Below are positions 1 to 9,028 of a stretch of DNA of 64,000 nucleotides, in pieces. The notes under the pieces are model-generated. The model was not told the DNA's origin, made no database searches, and saw nothing but the letters and a program-made list of their open reading frames with translations. Source of the stretch: Sphingomonas phyllosphaerae FA2. Its GTDB lineage: Bacteria > Pseudomonadota > Alphaproteobacteria > Sphingomonadales > Sphingomonadaceae. The stretch spans positions 2,165,454 through 2,229,453 of the forward strand of contig NZ_KE386571.1 in the NCBI RefSeq assembly GCF_000427645.1, in the 5' to 3' direction. How positions within the stretch are numbered: the first letter of the stretch is position 1; the number at the start of each line of letters is the position of its first letter. The position numbers and the translations under genes were made by a program.

Positions 1-137
1 CGACCCGACTGCAATTCCTCCAGCGTCAGCCCGAAGTTCAGATAGCGCTCCAGATACAGCGCCGTCATGTCGATGTTCGCCGGATTGTCGAACCACGCAC
101 GGCTGCGCAGCTTCGTCGGATCGTGGGGGGCGGTCAT
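1..137 (-). CDS. IlvD/Edd family sugar-acid dehydratase, 5' end only
   Basis: Only the first 45 codons are in the window; the gene runs off the left edge. The ATG is at 135-137 on the minus strand. The N-terminus contains LRSRAWFDNP, then DMTALYLERYLNFG and LTLEELQSG. This is how IlvD/Edd family dehydratases of the arabinonate/xylonate type begin, as opposed to biosynthetic IlvD. The family removes water from aldonic acids (for example D-xylonate to 2-keto-3-deoxyxylonate) using an Fe-S cluster. It is the last visible gene of the minus-strand glucuronoxylan block, 53 bp below the SGNH esterase, so a role in pentonate or hexonate breakdown is inferred. The Fe-S cysteines and the substrate cannot be judged from this fragment. 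Confidence 0.72.
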   Translation of the reverse strand, partial: MTAPHDPTKLRSRAWFDNPANIDMTALYLERYLNFGLTLEELQSG

Positions 138-190
138 GCAGGAAGGCTCCAGAACAGAAGACAGGTATATAGTCGGACAAATAGCATCGA

Positions 191-1402
191 TCAGCGCAGC
201 GACGCCAGCGAAATTCCTTCCGCCATCGCGCGATACCCCGCAATGCTCGGGTGCAGCCCGTCGCCGCTGTCATAGGCGGGGAGCAGGCGATCAGGCTGCG
301 CCGGATCGCGCATCAGCCGGTCGAAATCGATCACGCGATCGGCGTTGCCGGGCGTACGGATCCACGCGTTGATCGCCTGCCGATCCGCCTCGCTCGCGGC
401 GCCGGGATGGTAATAAGCGTTGCTCGAAAACGGCATGATCGTCGCGAGATGCACCGTCATCCCCCTGGCCCGCGCGCGCGCCACCATCTGCGCATAGGCC
501 CCCGTCACCCCCGCCACCAGCGCGCGATGCGCCTCAGGGGTCACGGGCTGCTCGCGGGTCAACACGCCGATATCGTTGACGCCTTCCAGCACGATCAGGT
601 GCTTCGCCCCCGCCTGCCCCAGCACGTCGCGGTCGAAGCGCGCCATCGCATTCGGCCCCAGCCCGTCGAGCAATACGCGGTTGCCCCCGATCCCGAGATT
701 GAGCACCGCCGCCTTGCCAGCCAGCCGCCGCGCCAGCCCGTCGGTCCAGCGCGCATTGGTGTTGGGCTTCACGCCATAGCCATCGGTGATCGAATCACCG
801 AACGCCACCACCCCGTTCGGCGCGGCGCAGCGCTCGACCTCGATGCCGGAGAACTGGAACCAGTGATCGGTCCCGGTCGCCCCCGTCAGATCGGTCGCCG
901 CGGTCGCATCGCCCTTCGCGATCCACGACGTCGCGCGCGATCCGGGGTGCGAGGTCTGCCCCTCCGGCGCTACGGGCAAATAGGCCGAGACCGCCAGATC
1001 GTCGAACGCGGCGACCGGCAACGTCACCGCATCGCTCCAATATTCCGCGCCCGGCGGCACGACCACGTCGCGCGCCCCCCCGAACGACAGCGCGCGCAGG
1101 CTGCCCGGCGTCACCCGCGCGCTGGCAAGGTCCGCCGAGCGCGCGATGCTCGCGGCGGCGATGCGCAGCGGCGCGCGCCCAAAGGCGTTCGAGAAGCGCA
1201 CGCGCACCCGTGCGCCCCCGATCGACGGCCGCACCACCTGCCGCAGCGTCGCATCGCGCAGCGCGTCGGCGGGGAGGACGTTCTCGCCCTGCGGGATCAT
1301 CTGCGCCGACGCCCACGCCGCCTGCCAGCTACAGGAGCGCGCGGCGGCGGGGGTGGCGGCAAGGCCGAGCAATGCGGCGGCAAGCACGAACGAGGATCGC
1401 AT
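191..1402 (-). CDS. Secreted SGNH/GDSL hydrolase (probable carbohydrate esterase)
   Basis: Protein of 403 aa. I start it at the ATG at 1400-1402, which follows GGAGGGACC and begins a signal peptide (RSSFVLAAALLGLAATPAAA), so export is likely. After about 170 residues of a beta-rich N-terminal region come the SGNH blocks: GDSITDGYG with the catalytic Ser, the Gly in NLGIGGNR, GVNDIG with the Asn, and DGLHPS with the catalytic Asp-His pair. The family hydrolyses esters, including acetyl groups on polysaccharides. Its place between a hexuronate transporter and an aldonate dehydratase makes acetylxylan or another hemicellulose ester a reasonable substrate, but that is inference. A LacI-type operator and a -35 like element lie about 280 bp upstream. 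Confidence 0.85.
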   Translation of the reverse strand: MRSSFVLAAALLGLAATPAAARSCSWQAAWASAQMIPQGENVLPADALRDATLRQVVRPSIGGARVRVRFSNAFGRAPLRIAAASIARSADLASARVTPGSLRALSFGGARDVVVPPGAEYWSDAVTLPVAAFDDLAVSAYLPVAPEGQTSHPGSRATSWIAKGDATAATDLTGATGTDHWFQFSGIEVERCAAPNGVVAFGDSITDGYGVKPNTNARWTDGLARRLAGKAAVLNLGIGGNRVLLDGLGPNAMARFDRDVLGQAGAKHLIVLEGVNDIGVLTREQPVTPEAHRALVAGVTGAYAQMVARARARGMTVHLATIMPFSSNAYYHPGAASEADRQAINAWIRTPGNADRVIDFDRLMRDPAQPDRLLPAYDSGDGLHPSIAGYRAMAEGISLASLR

Positions 1403-1422
1403 GGTCCCTCCAGAAGAAAGAA

Positions 1423-1449
1423 GGGCCGGCCTCACGAAGAGACCGGCCC
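1423..1449 (-). terminator. GC-rich hairpin in the leader of the SGNH gene
   Basis: Arms GGGCCGG (1423-1429) and CCGGCCC (1443-1449) form a 7-bp perfect stem with a 13-nt loop. On the minus strand the stem is followed by a T/C-rich run (1410-1422) and then directly by the ribosome binding site of the esterase gene. It could be a terminator-attenuator or an mRNA-stabilising hairpin. A second inverted repeat, GCGCCGA/TCGGCGC, lies at 1460-1488. Function is not known. Confidence 0.4.
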
Positions 1450-1679
1450 GAGGGTCGACGCGCCGAAAAAAGGGGAGAAAATCGGCGCGCCTATCGCATC
1501 AGATGCAGAAAGCGGGAGACGGGAAGAATCGGTCGGGGAGGAGGGCGTCCGGGCCACGATCACGGCCGTTCGCAATCGCGACGGCGCGGGCCTGTCGATG
1601 CCGAACGGTCGGACGCATCTTCCTCTCCAAGAACGATCCGGTTGACCGGACGGGTCCCGACGTCTTCGCCGGGTACCAT

Positions 1680-1693
1680 TGATAGCGGTATCA
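1680..1693. promoter_or_regulatory. LacI-type operator O1 with overlapping minus-strand promoter
   Basis: The sequence TGATAGCGGTATCA is a palindrome (arms TGATA/TATCA, central CG), the form bound by many LacI-family repressors. On the minus strand a -35 like TTGACG lies at 1710-1715, so the palindrome covers the likely -10 region of a promoter pointing at the SGNH esterase. A near-identical site lies between the GH3 and GH67 genes. The likely ligand-responsive regulator is the LacI protein at 9029-10096. Confidence 0.62.
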
Positions 1694-1711
1694 TACAGAT
1701 ACGATCGATCG

Positions 1712-3034
1712 TCAAGCACTCTGCGTCAGACGAACGTCGCGGTAGCGCGGGTTGAGCACGTGGAACACCAGCAACGCCACCAGATACGCCACCCCGCACG
1801 CGACGAAGAACGGCCCATAGCTCCCCACCGTGTCGAGCAGCAGCCCCAGCGACTTGGACGCGATGAATCCGCCGACCGCGCCCGCGAAGCCCCCGAGCCC
1901 GATCAGCGTCCCCTGCGCAAAGCGCGGAAACTGATCGCCCGGCAACGCAAACAAATTGGTCGAGAAGCCCTGATGCGCCGCGCACGCCAGCCCGATCAGC
2001 GTCACCGCGATCCAGATGCTGCTCGCCTGCCCCGCGAACATCACCGGCAGCGCGAACAAAGCGCAGGCGAACATCGCCCGCTTGCGCGCGCGCCCCGTCG
2101 CCACGCCGCGCTTCAGCAGATGCGACGAATACCAGCCACCCGCGATCGCGCCGAGATCGGCGAGGATGTAGATCGCGACGAGCGGCGGGCCGAAGCTCTT
2201 CAGATCATAGCCATATTGTTTATTGAAGAAGTCCGGCAGCCAGAACAGGAACGTCCACCACACCGGATCGATCAGGAACCGCCCCGCCATATACGCCCAT
2301 GCCTCGCGATGCCGCAGCACGCGCAGGAAGCCGGCGCGGCCCTGATCGACCGCCGGCTCGGTCTCGATCCACGCGCGCTCCTCGATCGTCAGCCGCGGAT
2401 GCTCGGCGGGCTTGTGGTACAGCCGCCACCACGCGAACAGCCACACCAGGTTGAACAGCCCGGTGATGATGAATGCCCAGCGCCAATCGAGCAGCAACCC
2501 GGCGACGATGAACCCGATCAGCAACGGCGTGACCACCGCGCCGACGTTCGCCCCGGCGTTGAAGATCCCGATCGCGAGCGCGCGCTCCTTCTTGGGAAAC
2601 CATTGCGACGCCGCGGCGAGCGCCGACGGATAGGTCCCCGCCTCGCCGAACGCGAGCGGGATGCGCGCGATCACGAAGCCGGTCGTCGAGGTGACCAGCG
2701 TCTGCGCGAAATGGCCGAGCGTCCAGCTCCCCATCGCAAGCAGATAGCCGTATTTCGGCCCCATACGGTCGATCAGCCAGCCGAAGATCAGGAAGCCGAT
2801 TCCGTAAAAGACTTGAAAATAGCCGGTGACGTCGCCGTAGCCGGTGTTCGTCCAGTGGTAGAGTTCGGTCAGCTGCGGCTTGAGCACCCCCAGCACCAGC
2901 CGGTCGACATAAGACAGCACCACCGCCGCGAACAAAAGCGCGCAGATGATCCAGCGGATGCGGCCCTTGGGCCGGGGGACCTCGGCTATGGCGGCCTCGG
3001 GCGCATGCTGCGCAGCGTCGGTGAAGTCGCTCAT
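1712..3034 (-). CDS. MFS hexuronate/sugar-acid transporter (ExuT-like)
   Basis: Protein of 440 aa with about 12 hydrophobic segments, in the inner membrane. The open frame extends upstream to 3187, but that extension translates a palindromic intergenic repeat. I therefore use the ATG at 3032-3034, which follows GAGAGGC. The first helix leads into YVDRLVLGVLKPQL, and DRMGPKYGYL sits in the loop after helix 2, both typical of the anion:cation symporter family that includes hexuronate (ExuT) and galactonate (DgoT) carriers. It probably takes up glucuronate or aldobiouronate released from xylan by proton symport. It lies 130 bp below the mannonate dehydratase gene, separated by repeat C1. Substrate specificity is inferred from context. 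Confidence 0.83.
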   Translation of the reverse strand: MSDFTDAAQHAPEAAIAEVPRPKGRIRWIICALLFAAVVLSYVDRLVLGVLKPQLTELYHWTNTGYGDVTGYFQVFYGIGFLIFGWLIDRMGPKYGYLLAMGSWTLGHFAQTLVTSTTGFVIARIPLAFGEAGTYPSALAAASQWFPKKERALAIGIFNAGANVGAVVTPLLIGFIVAGLLLDWRWAFIITGLFNLVWLFAWWRLYHKPAEHPRLTIEERAWIETEPAVDQGRAGFLRVLRHREAWAYMAGRFLIDPVWWTFLFWLPDFFNKQYGYDLKSFGPPLVAIYILADLGAIAGGWYSSHLLKRGVATGRARKRAMFACALFALPVMFAGQASSIWIAVTLIGLACAAHQGFSTNLFALPGDQFPRFAQGTLIGLGGFAGAVGGFIASKSLGLLLDTVGSYGPFFVACGVAYLVALLVFHVLNPRYRDVRLTQSA

Positions 3035-3054
3035 GCGCCTGCCTCTCATACTTC

Positions 3055-3149
3055 CGTCACCCCGGCGCAGGCCGGGGTCCACCCCTCCGCACGAACAACG
3101 AGGCTGGCTCCTGCGGAACCGTGGATCCCGGCCTTCGCCGGGATGACGG
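3055..3149. repeat. Family C inverted repeat, copy C1
   Basis: Short element with inverted ends: CACCCCGGCGCAGGCCGGGG on the left matches GCCTTCGCCGGGATGACGG on the right. It fills the gap between the MFS transporter and D-mannonate dehydratase genes. It may weaken read-through between them. Other family C copies are at 12.1, 24.2, 30.8 and 61.4 kb. Confidence 0.7.
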
Positions 3150-3164
3150 GTGAGTGAAACACCC

Positions 3165-4376
3165 TCACCAACTCCACAGCGTGCCATCCTCCAGCCGGTT
3201 CACCGGCAGATACGCGCGCTTGTACTCATACCCCGCCGCCAGCTCTTCATCCACATCGACCCCCAGCCCCGGCGCATCCCCCGGATGCATCATGCCCTGC
3301 TCGAAGCGGTACGAATGCGGGAACACCGCGTCGGTCTCGGCGGTGTGCGGCATATGCTCCTGCACCCCGAAGTTCGGGATCGACAGGCCGAAATGCAGCG
3401 CCGCCGCCATCGTCACCGGCGACAGATCGGTCGCGCCGTGGCAGCCAGTGCGGACCTGATAAAGATCGGCGAGCGCCGCCACCCGGCGCAGGTGCGTGAT
3501 CCCCCCGGCATGGACGATCGTCGCGCGCACATAATCGATCAACTGCTGTTCGATCAGCGCCTTGCAGTCCCAGATCGAATTGAACACCTCGCCGACCGCG
3601 ATCGGCGTCGTGGTGTGCTGGCGGATCAGCCGGAACGCGTCCTGATTTTCCGCCGGGGTCGGGTCCTCGATCCAGAACGGGCGATACGGCTCCAGATCGC
3701 GCCCCAGCCGCCCCGCCTCGATCGGGGTCAGCCGGTGGTGGACGTCGTGGAGCAGGTGCACGTCCGGCCCCAACGCCTCGCGCGCCGCCGCGAACAATTC
3801 GGGCACAACGCGCAGATACTTCTCGGTCGACCATACCGACTCGCTGGGCAGCGCGGCATCGGCGGGTTCGTAGCGCTGCCCCGGCTTGGCGACGCCATAG
3901 GTGGAGGCGAGCCCCGGCACCCCGCATTGCAGCCGGATCGCCTTGTATCCCTTCTCGCGCTCGGCCAGCGCGACGTTGATCGTGTCCTCGATCGAGGTGC
4001 CGTTGGCGTGCGCATAGACCATGCACGCCTCGCGGGCAGCGCCACCCAGCAACTGATAGACCGGCAGCCCGGCGAGCTTGCCCTTGATATCCCACAGCGC
4101 CACGTCGACCGCCGCGATCGCGGTCATCGTCACCGGCCCGCGCCGCCAGTACGCGCCCTTGTAGAGATATTGCCAGATATCCTCGATCCGGTGCGCGTCG
4201 CGCCCGATCAGGCACGGCACGACATGCTCGGACAGATAGGCGGCGACCGCCAGCTCGCGCCCATTGAGCGTCGCGTCGCCGACCCCGGTCGTGCCGTCAT
4301 CGCAGATAATCTTCAGCGTGACGAAATTGCGCCCCGGACAGGTGATGATGACGCGGGCGTCGGTGATGATCGGCAT
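3165..4376 (-). CDS. manD: D-mannonate dehydratase, ManD (enolase superfamily)
   Basis: Protein of 403 aa, the usual ManD/RspA length. It converts D-mannonate to 2-keto-3-deoxy-D-gluconate in cytoplasmic glucuronate breakdown. The start ATG at 4374-4376 follows GAGAG. Enolase-superfamily features are clear: metal ligands in LLHDVHH (Asp), WIEDPTP (Glu) and AVGEVFN (Glu), plus the catalytic His in [10 protein letters not shown]. The long match to the Novosphingobium ManD type ([14 protein letters not shown] at the N-terminus, [20 protein letters not shown] in the capping loop) argues against other acid-sugar dehydratases. The gene begins 8 bp after the GH3 stop, so the two are probably co-transcribed. 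Some family members have low or no activity, so efficient catalysis is not proven. Confidence 0.9.
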   Translation of the reverse strand: MPIITDARVIITCPGRNFVTLKIICDDGTTGVGDATLNGRELAVAAYLSEHVVPCLIGRDAHRIEDIWQYLYKGAYWRRGPVTMTAIAAVDVALWDIKGKLAGLPVYQLLGGAAREACMVYAHANGTSIEDTINVALAEREKGYKAIRLQCGVPGLASTYGVAKPGQRYEPADAALPSESVWSTEKYLRVVPELFAAAREALGPDVHLLHDVHHRLTPIEAGRLGRDLEPYRPFWIEDPTPAENQDAFRLIRQHTTTPIAVGEVFNSIWDCKALIEQQLIDYVRATIVHAGGITHLRRVAALADLYQVRTGCHGATDLSPVTMAAALHFGLSIPNFGVQEHMPHTAETDAVFPHSYRFEQGMMHPGDAPGLGVDVDEELAAGYEYKRAYLPVNRLEDGTLWSW

Positions 4377-4384
4377 GGTTTCTC

Positions 4385-6772
4385 TCAGGCGATGTCGAGC
4401 GTGATGGTCTGCACGTCACGGCTGTTGGGGCCGGTCATGATATCGAAGCGGCCCGGCTCTACCACCTCGCGCATATCCTCGTCCCACATGCGGAACGCCT
4501 CGGGGCCGAGCGTTAAGCGCACCGTCTTCCGCTCGCCCGGCGCCAGCGTGACGCGCGCGAACTCCTTCAATTCCTTGACCGGGCGCGCCACCGACGACAC
4601 CTGGTCGCGGACATAGAGCTGCACCACCTCGTCGCCCGGGCGCTGCCCGGTGTTGGCGACATCCACCTCGACCACCACTTGCCCGGCGGCTGCGATGCGC
4701 GGCGCGGACAGCCGCGGCGGCGACAAAGTGAAGGTCGTGTAGCTGAGCCCGAAGCCGAACGGGAACAACGGCGCGTCGTCGTCGAACAGGTAACCGCGCC
4801 GCGCCGAGGGTTTGTGGTTGTAATAGAAGGGCACTTGTCCGACGTCGCGCACCACCGTCACCGGCAGCTTCGCGCCCGGATTGACGTCACCGAACAACAC
4901 GTCGGCGATTGCGTGCCCGCCCTGCTGCCCGGCGTACCAGCATTCGACCAGCGCATTCGCGCCCGCCACCACCGTCGGCCATGACGGCGGGCGACCGTTG
5001 ATCGCGACGACCACTACCGGCTTGCCGGTCGCCTTCGTCGCGCGGAACAGCTCGTTCTGTTCGCCGAGCAGATCGAGGTCGGTACGATCGCCCAGATGCG
5101 TCCTGGCATAGCCTTCGCGGCTGGTCTGTTCGGTGTCGCCGATTGCGAGCAGGATCACGTCGGCGTTCTTGGCGACCTCGACAGCCTCGGCGATCAACTG
5201 CCGGTTGCGCGCCGGATCGGCGAGCAGCACCTCGTTGGCGGACCGGTCCTCGCTCTGCGTGATGAACACGCCCTGTGCATGGACCACCTCCGCGCGCCCC
5301 TTCAGCTTCGCGCGCACCCCGTCGAGCAGCGACACGGGATCGGTCGGGATCGACGAATAGCCGCCCAGCCGGGCCACCGCCGCATTGGGGCCGATCACCG
5401 CCACCCGCTTCTGCGCGCCCGGCGTCAGCGGCAGCGTCCCGTCGTTGACCAGCAGCGCGATCGACTTGCCCGCCGCCTCGCGCGCCAGCGCCAGCGCCTC
5501 CGCGTTGGCGGTCAGCTTCGCGGCGGCGCGCGGGTCGACCCTCGCCTCCTCGAACAGCCCGGCGCGGAACTTCATCGTCAGCATCCGCGCGCACGCCAGA
5601 TCGATCGCCGCGACCGGCACCTGCCCGGCGCGCACCTGATCCGCGAGCGTGCGATAGGCGACGCCATCGGGCAGATCGCAATCGACCCCCGCCTCCAACG
5701 CCAGCTTCGCCGCACCCTCCTTGGTAGCGGCGACGTGGTGGAAATACTCCAGCTCCGGGATCGCGGCATAATCGCTGACCACCGCGCCGTCGAAGCCCCA
5801 CTCGCCGCGCAGGATCTTGCCGAGCAACCAATGGTTCGCATGGCTCGGCACGCCGTCGATCTCGTTATACGACGGCATCACGGCGGTAATGCCGGTCTGC
5901 TCGATCACCTTGCGGAACGGCGGGAAATAGCTCTCGCGCAACTCGCGCTCGCCCAGCTGCGCGGGCGCGACGTTGTTGCCGGCCTGCGGCTGACCGTGCC
6001 CAGTCATGTGCTTCAGGGTGGCATGGACCTTGCCCGGGGCCAGCTCTTTGCCCTCGCCCTGCAATCCCTTCACCGCCGCGACTCCCATCTCGCCGCACAG
6101 ATACGGGTCCTCGCCGAACGTCTCCTCGATCCGCCCCCAGCGCGGGTCGCGCGCAATATCCACCACCGGCGACAGCGCCAGCGTCGTGCCATGTGCGCGC
6201 ACCTCGCGCCCGATCACGGACTGCACCCGCTGCATCAGCTCGCGGTCGAACGAACCCGCCATCGCGATCGCCTGCGGGAAGCTGGTCGCGCCCGGCGCCA
6301 TATAGCCGTGCAGCGATTCCTCGTGGAACAGGATCGGAATGCCCAGCCGCGTCCGCTTCGCCCAGTCCTGCGCGGCATTGACGAACGCGATCGTGTCGGC
6401 GGGCTTGCGCCACCGCCCGGTCACGTCGGTCCCGGTGTTGTTCGCGGTCGCCGCGCCGCCGCGATCCGACGGCCGCGCGATCTGCCCGATGCCATGCGGA
6501 TAGGCCGTGTCGGCCTTGCCCGGCGCAAAGGCGCGCGCGTCGTCCATCACGTCGCGCTTGGTGGTCGACAGCGTGATGAGCTGCGCGACCTTCTCGTCCA
6601 GCGTCATCCGCCCCAGCAGGTCGCGGACGCGCAGGTCGACCGGCGCACGCGGGTCGCGATAGATCGGCGTGCTGGCGGCGGCGGGCAGGAAAGCGAGTGC
6701 GGAGACCCCGGCGCTCCAGCGCAGCAGGTCGCGACGGGCGATGACCGCGGTCGGTCGACGGGGGGCGGTCAC
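4385..6772 (-). CDS. GH3 beta-glucosidase/beta-xylosidase, Tat-type leader
   Basis: Protein of 795 aa. I choose the GTG at 6770-6772 because AGGAG lies 8 nt upstream; an in-frame ATG at 6788-6790 lacks a well-spaced site. The N-terminus has ARRDLLRW followed by a hydrophobic stretch ending LPAAAS, like a twin-arginine leader, so periplasmic export is likely. The GH3 TIM-barrel domain includes [24 protein letters not shown] and KHMTGHG. The nucleophile Asp is in AVVSDYAAI. The alpha/beta sandwich and a C-terminal fibronectin-III-like domain ([16 protein letters not shown]) follow. GH3 enzymes remove terminal glucose or xylose; xylosidase activity fits the adjacent GH67 and ManD genes. Expression is probably controlled by operator O2. 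Confidence 0.88.
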   Translation of the reverse strand: MTAPRRPTAVIARRDLLRWSAGVSALAFLPAAASTPIYRDPRAPVDLRVRDLLGRMTLDEKVAQLITLSTTKRDVMDDARAFAPGKADTAYPHGIGQIARPSDRGGAATANNTGTDVTGRWRKPADTIAFVNAAQDWAKRTRLGIPILFHEESLHGYMAPGATSFPQAIAMAGSFDRELMQRVQSVIGREVRAHGTTLALSPVVDIARDPRWGRIEETFGEDPYLCGEMGVAAVKGLQGEGKELAPGKVHATLKHMTGHGQPQAGNNVAPAQLGERELRESYFPPFRKVIEQTGITAVMPSYNEIDGVPSHANHWLLGKILRGEWGFDGAVVSDYAAIPELEYFHHVAATKEGAAKLALEAGVDCDLPDGVAYRTLADQVRAGQVPVAAIDLACARMLTMKFRAGLFEEARVDPRAAAKLTANAEALALAREAAGKSIALLVNDGTLPLTPGAQKRVAVIGPNAAVARLGGYSSIPTDPVSLLDGVRAKLKGRAEVVHAQGVFITQSEDRSANEVLLADPARNRQLIAEAVEVAKNADVILLAIGDTEQTSREGYARTHLGDRTDLDLLGEQNELFRATKATGKPVVVVAINGRPPSWPTVVAGANALVECWYAGQQGGHAIADVLFGDVNPGAKLPVTVVRDVGQVPFYYNHKPSARRGYLFDDDAPLFPFGFGLSYTTFTLSPPRLSAPRIAAAGQVVVEVDVANTGQRPGDEVVQLYVRDQVSSVARPVKELKEFARVTLAPGERKTVRLTLGPEAFRMWDEDMREVVEPGRFDIMTGPNSRDVQTITLDIA

Positions 6773-6823
6773 GCGGGCTTCTCCTGACATTCCCGATCTT
6801 TCGCCGAGACTTGTGAAATCTTC

Positions 6824-6837
6824 TGATAGCGGTACCA
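6824..6837. promoter_or_regulatory. LacI-type operator O2 between divergent GH3 and GH67 genes
   Basis: The sequence TGATAGCGGTACCA differs from O1 at one position and keeps the central CG palindrome. It lies 51 bp above the chosen GH3 start and 52 bp above the GH67 start, so one repressor could control both directions. On the minus strand TTGACA at 6858-6863 is a good -35, which places the palindrome over or just after the GH3 -10 region. Confidence 0.66.
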
Positions 6838-6857
6838 TGACCATTCAAGAGCGGCGT

Positions 6858-6863
6858 TGTCAA
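6858..6863 (-). promoter_or_regulatory. -35 element of the GH3-manD promoter
   Basis: TTGACA on the minus strand matches the sigma-70 -35 consensus exactly. The -10 should fall near 6835-6841, overlapping operator O2, which fits repression by steric block. No strong -10 hexamer is visible, as is common in this group. Confidence 0.45.
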
Positions 6864-6889
6864 TGCCGCCAAAGGTAGCGGGAGCGGAG

Positions 6890-8968
6890 ATGAAGGCACG
6901 TTCGGGATGGCTGGGTGCGCTCGCCCTGATGCTAGCAAGCGCCGCGCACGCCGATGACGGCTATCGCCTGTGGCTCCGCGCGCCGGCGACGGCGTCGACC
7001 GCAACTACGGTCGCAATCCGCGGCGACACCGCAACGCTGCGCCTCGCCGCCGACGAATTGTCGCGCGGGCTGCCGGCGGGCCTGAGCGTCACCGTCGCCA
7101 CCTCCGCAGACCCCGGCACCGCGGCGCTGCGACTGCCCTTCGCGCCGCTCGGCGACGAAGGCTATCTGGTCCGCCCCGTCACGCTGGGCGGCAAACCGAC
7201 GCTGCTGGTCGCCGGCAACAGCGACCGCGGCGCGCTGTACGGCGCCTTCGCGCTGCTCCGGCATCTCGGCACCGGCGGTACGGCGGCGAACGCTACGCTC
7301 ACCAGCGCCCCCAAGGTGAAGCTGCGCGTCCTCAACCATTGGGACAATCTCGATGGCACGGTGGAGCGCGGCTATGCCGGCGTGTCGCTGTGGGACTGGT
7401 GGACGCTCCCCGATCTCCAGGACCCGCGTTACACCGATTATGCGCGCGCCAATGCCTCGATCGGCATCAACGGCACCGTCCTCAACAACGTCAATGCCAA
7501 GGCCGACAGCCTCACCCCGCGCTACATCGCCAAGGCGGCGGCGCTGGCCGACGTGTTCCGCCCGTGGGGGATCAAGGTCTATCTCTCCGCGCGCTTCTCC
7601 GCCCCGATCGAGCTGGGCGGCCTCAAGACCGCCGACCCGCGCGACCCGCAGGTGGCCGCGTGGTGGAAAGCGAAAGCCGACGAGATCTACCGCGCGATCC
7701 CCGACTTCGGTGGCTTTCTGGTGAAGGCGAACAGTGAGGGCCAGCCCGGCCCGCGCGACTATGGCGCCAGCCATGCCGATGGCGCGAACATGCTCGCCGC
7801 TGCCGTGAAGCCGCACGGCGGAATCGTGATGTGGCGCGCGTTCGTCTATGCCGAAACCGATCCCGAGGACCGCGCGAAGCAGGCGTATACCGAGTTCAAG
7901 CCGCTCGACGGCACCTTTGCCGACAATGTGCTGGTGCAGGTAAAGAACGGCGCGATCGACTTCCAGCCGCGCGAACCCTTCCATCCGCTGTTCAGCGCGA
8001 TGCCGAAGACGCCGCTGATGGTCGAGTTCCAGATCACCAAGGAATACCTCGGCTTCGCGACCCACCTCGCCTATCTCGGCCCGCTGTTCGAGGAAGTGCT
8101 GTCGGCGAAGACCGGACGCGGCAACGAAACGGTCGCCAGCGTCGTCGACGGCAGCAGCGAGCGGCACCGGCTGACCGGCATCGCGGGCGTCGCCAATATC
8201 GGGCGCGATCGCGACTGGTCGGGCTCGACCTTCAATCAGGCCAATTGGTACGCGTTCGGCCGGATGGCGTGGGACCCGACGCTGACCGCGCAGCCGATCG
8301 CGCGCGAATGGGCGCAGCAGACCTTCGGCCCGAACCCGCAGGTGATCGACACCGCGGTGGCGATGATGATGGGCTCGCGCGAGGCGGTGGTCGATTACAC
8401 CGGCGCGCTCGGGCTCGCGCATCTGATGGCGACCGGCCACCATTACGGGCCGGGGCCGTGGGTCGCCGACCTCGCGCGCCCCGAATGGAACCCGGTCTAT
8501 TACCACAAGGCCGACCGCACCGGCATCGGCTTCGACCGGACGAAGACTGGCAGCAACGCGGTCGCGCAATATGCGTCGCCGGTCGCGAAGCGCTTCGCCG
8601 ACTCGAAGACCACGCCCGAGCGCGACCTGTTGTGGTTCCACCATGTCGCATGGGACCGGAAGATGGCGTCGGGCCGGACGCTGTGGGAAGACCTCGTCGC
8701 GCATTACGATCGCGGCGTCGCCTATGTCGCGGCGATGCGACAGCAATGGGACGGCGTGCGCACGCAGGTCGATGCCGAACGCTGGCAGAAGACCGCCACC
8801 TATCTGGCGGTGCAGGAGCGCGAGGCGCGCTGGTGGCGCGACGCCAGCCTCGCCTACTGGATGTCGGTCAACGGCCGGTCGCTGCCCGCCGGGGTCGCGC
8901 CGCCCGCGCACGATCTGGCGTGGTACAAGGCACAGTCCTTTCCCTACGTTCCGGGTCATCACGACTAA
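6890..8968 (+). CDS. GH67 alpha-glucuronidase, secreted or periplasmic
   Basis: Protein of 692 aa, the normal GH67 length. The ATG at 6890 follows GGGAGCGGAG and starts a signal peptide (KARSGWLGALALMLASAAHA). GH67 enzymes release (4-O-methyl-)glucuronic acid from glucuronoxylan oligomers by inversion. Signature regions are VLNHWDNLDGTVERGYAG, WWTLPDL and FGGFLVKANSEGQPGP. E283 (NSEGQPG) is the likely acid, and D357 (NGAIDFQP) with E385 (ITKEYLG) the likely base pair; the E-to-D and D-to-E spacings are close to those of the Cellvibrio enzyme. It is divergent from GH3 and shares operator O2. The next gene is a LacI regulator. Confidence 0.93.
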   Translation: MKARSGWLGALALMLASAAHADDGYRLWLRAPATASTATTVAIRGDTATLRLAADELSRGLPAGLSVTVATSADPGTAALRLPFAPLGDEGYLVRPVTLGGKPTLLVAGNSDRGALYGAFALLRHLGTGGTAANATLTSAPKVKLRVLNHWDNLDGTVERGYAGVSLWDWWTLPDLQDPRYTDYARANASIGINGTVLNNVNAKADSLTPRYIAKAAALADVFRPWGIKVYLSARFSAPIELGGLKTADPRDPQVAAWWKAKADEIYRAIPDFGGFLVKANSEGQPGPRDYGASHADGANMLAAAVKPHGGIVMWRAFVYAETDPEDRAKQAYTEFKPLDGTFADNVLVQVKNGAIDFQPREPFHPLFSAMPKTPLMVEFQITKEYLGFATHLAYLGPLFEEVLSAKTGRGNETVASVVDGSSERHRLTGIAGVANIGRDRDWSGSTFNQANWYAFGRMAWDPTLTAQPIAREWAQQTFGPNPQVIDTAVAMMMGSREAVVDYTGALGLAHLMATGHHYGPGPWVADLARPEWNPVYYHKADRTGIGFDRTKTGSNAVAQYASPVAKRFADSKTTPERDLLWFHHVAWDRKMASGRTLWEDLVAHYDRGVAYVAAMRQQWDGVRTQVDAERWQKTATYLAVQEREARWWRDASLAYWMSVNGRSLPAGVAPPAHDLAWYKAQSFPYVPGHHD

Positions 8969-9028
8969 TCTCGTGCTTGCCGACGCCGCTCGGGCCCGCC
9001 AAGAACCGTAGCATATGGATTGCCCGGC

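Noticed and set aside
1432..1719. A 95-codon frame between the MFS and SGNH genes
   Set aside because: It covers the promoter, the operator and two hairpins, and has no ribosome site or recognisable domain.
2971..3187. N-terminal extension of the MFS transporter up to 3187
   Set aside because: The extra residues translate repeat C1; the ATG at 3034 has a good ribosome site and the normal transporter N-terminus.
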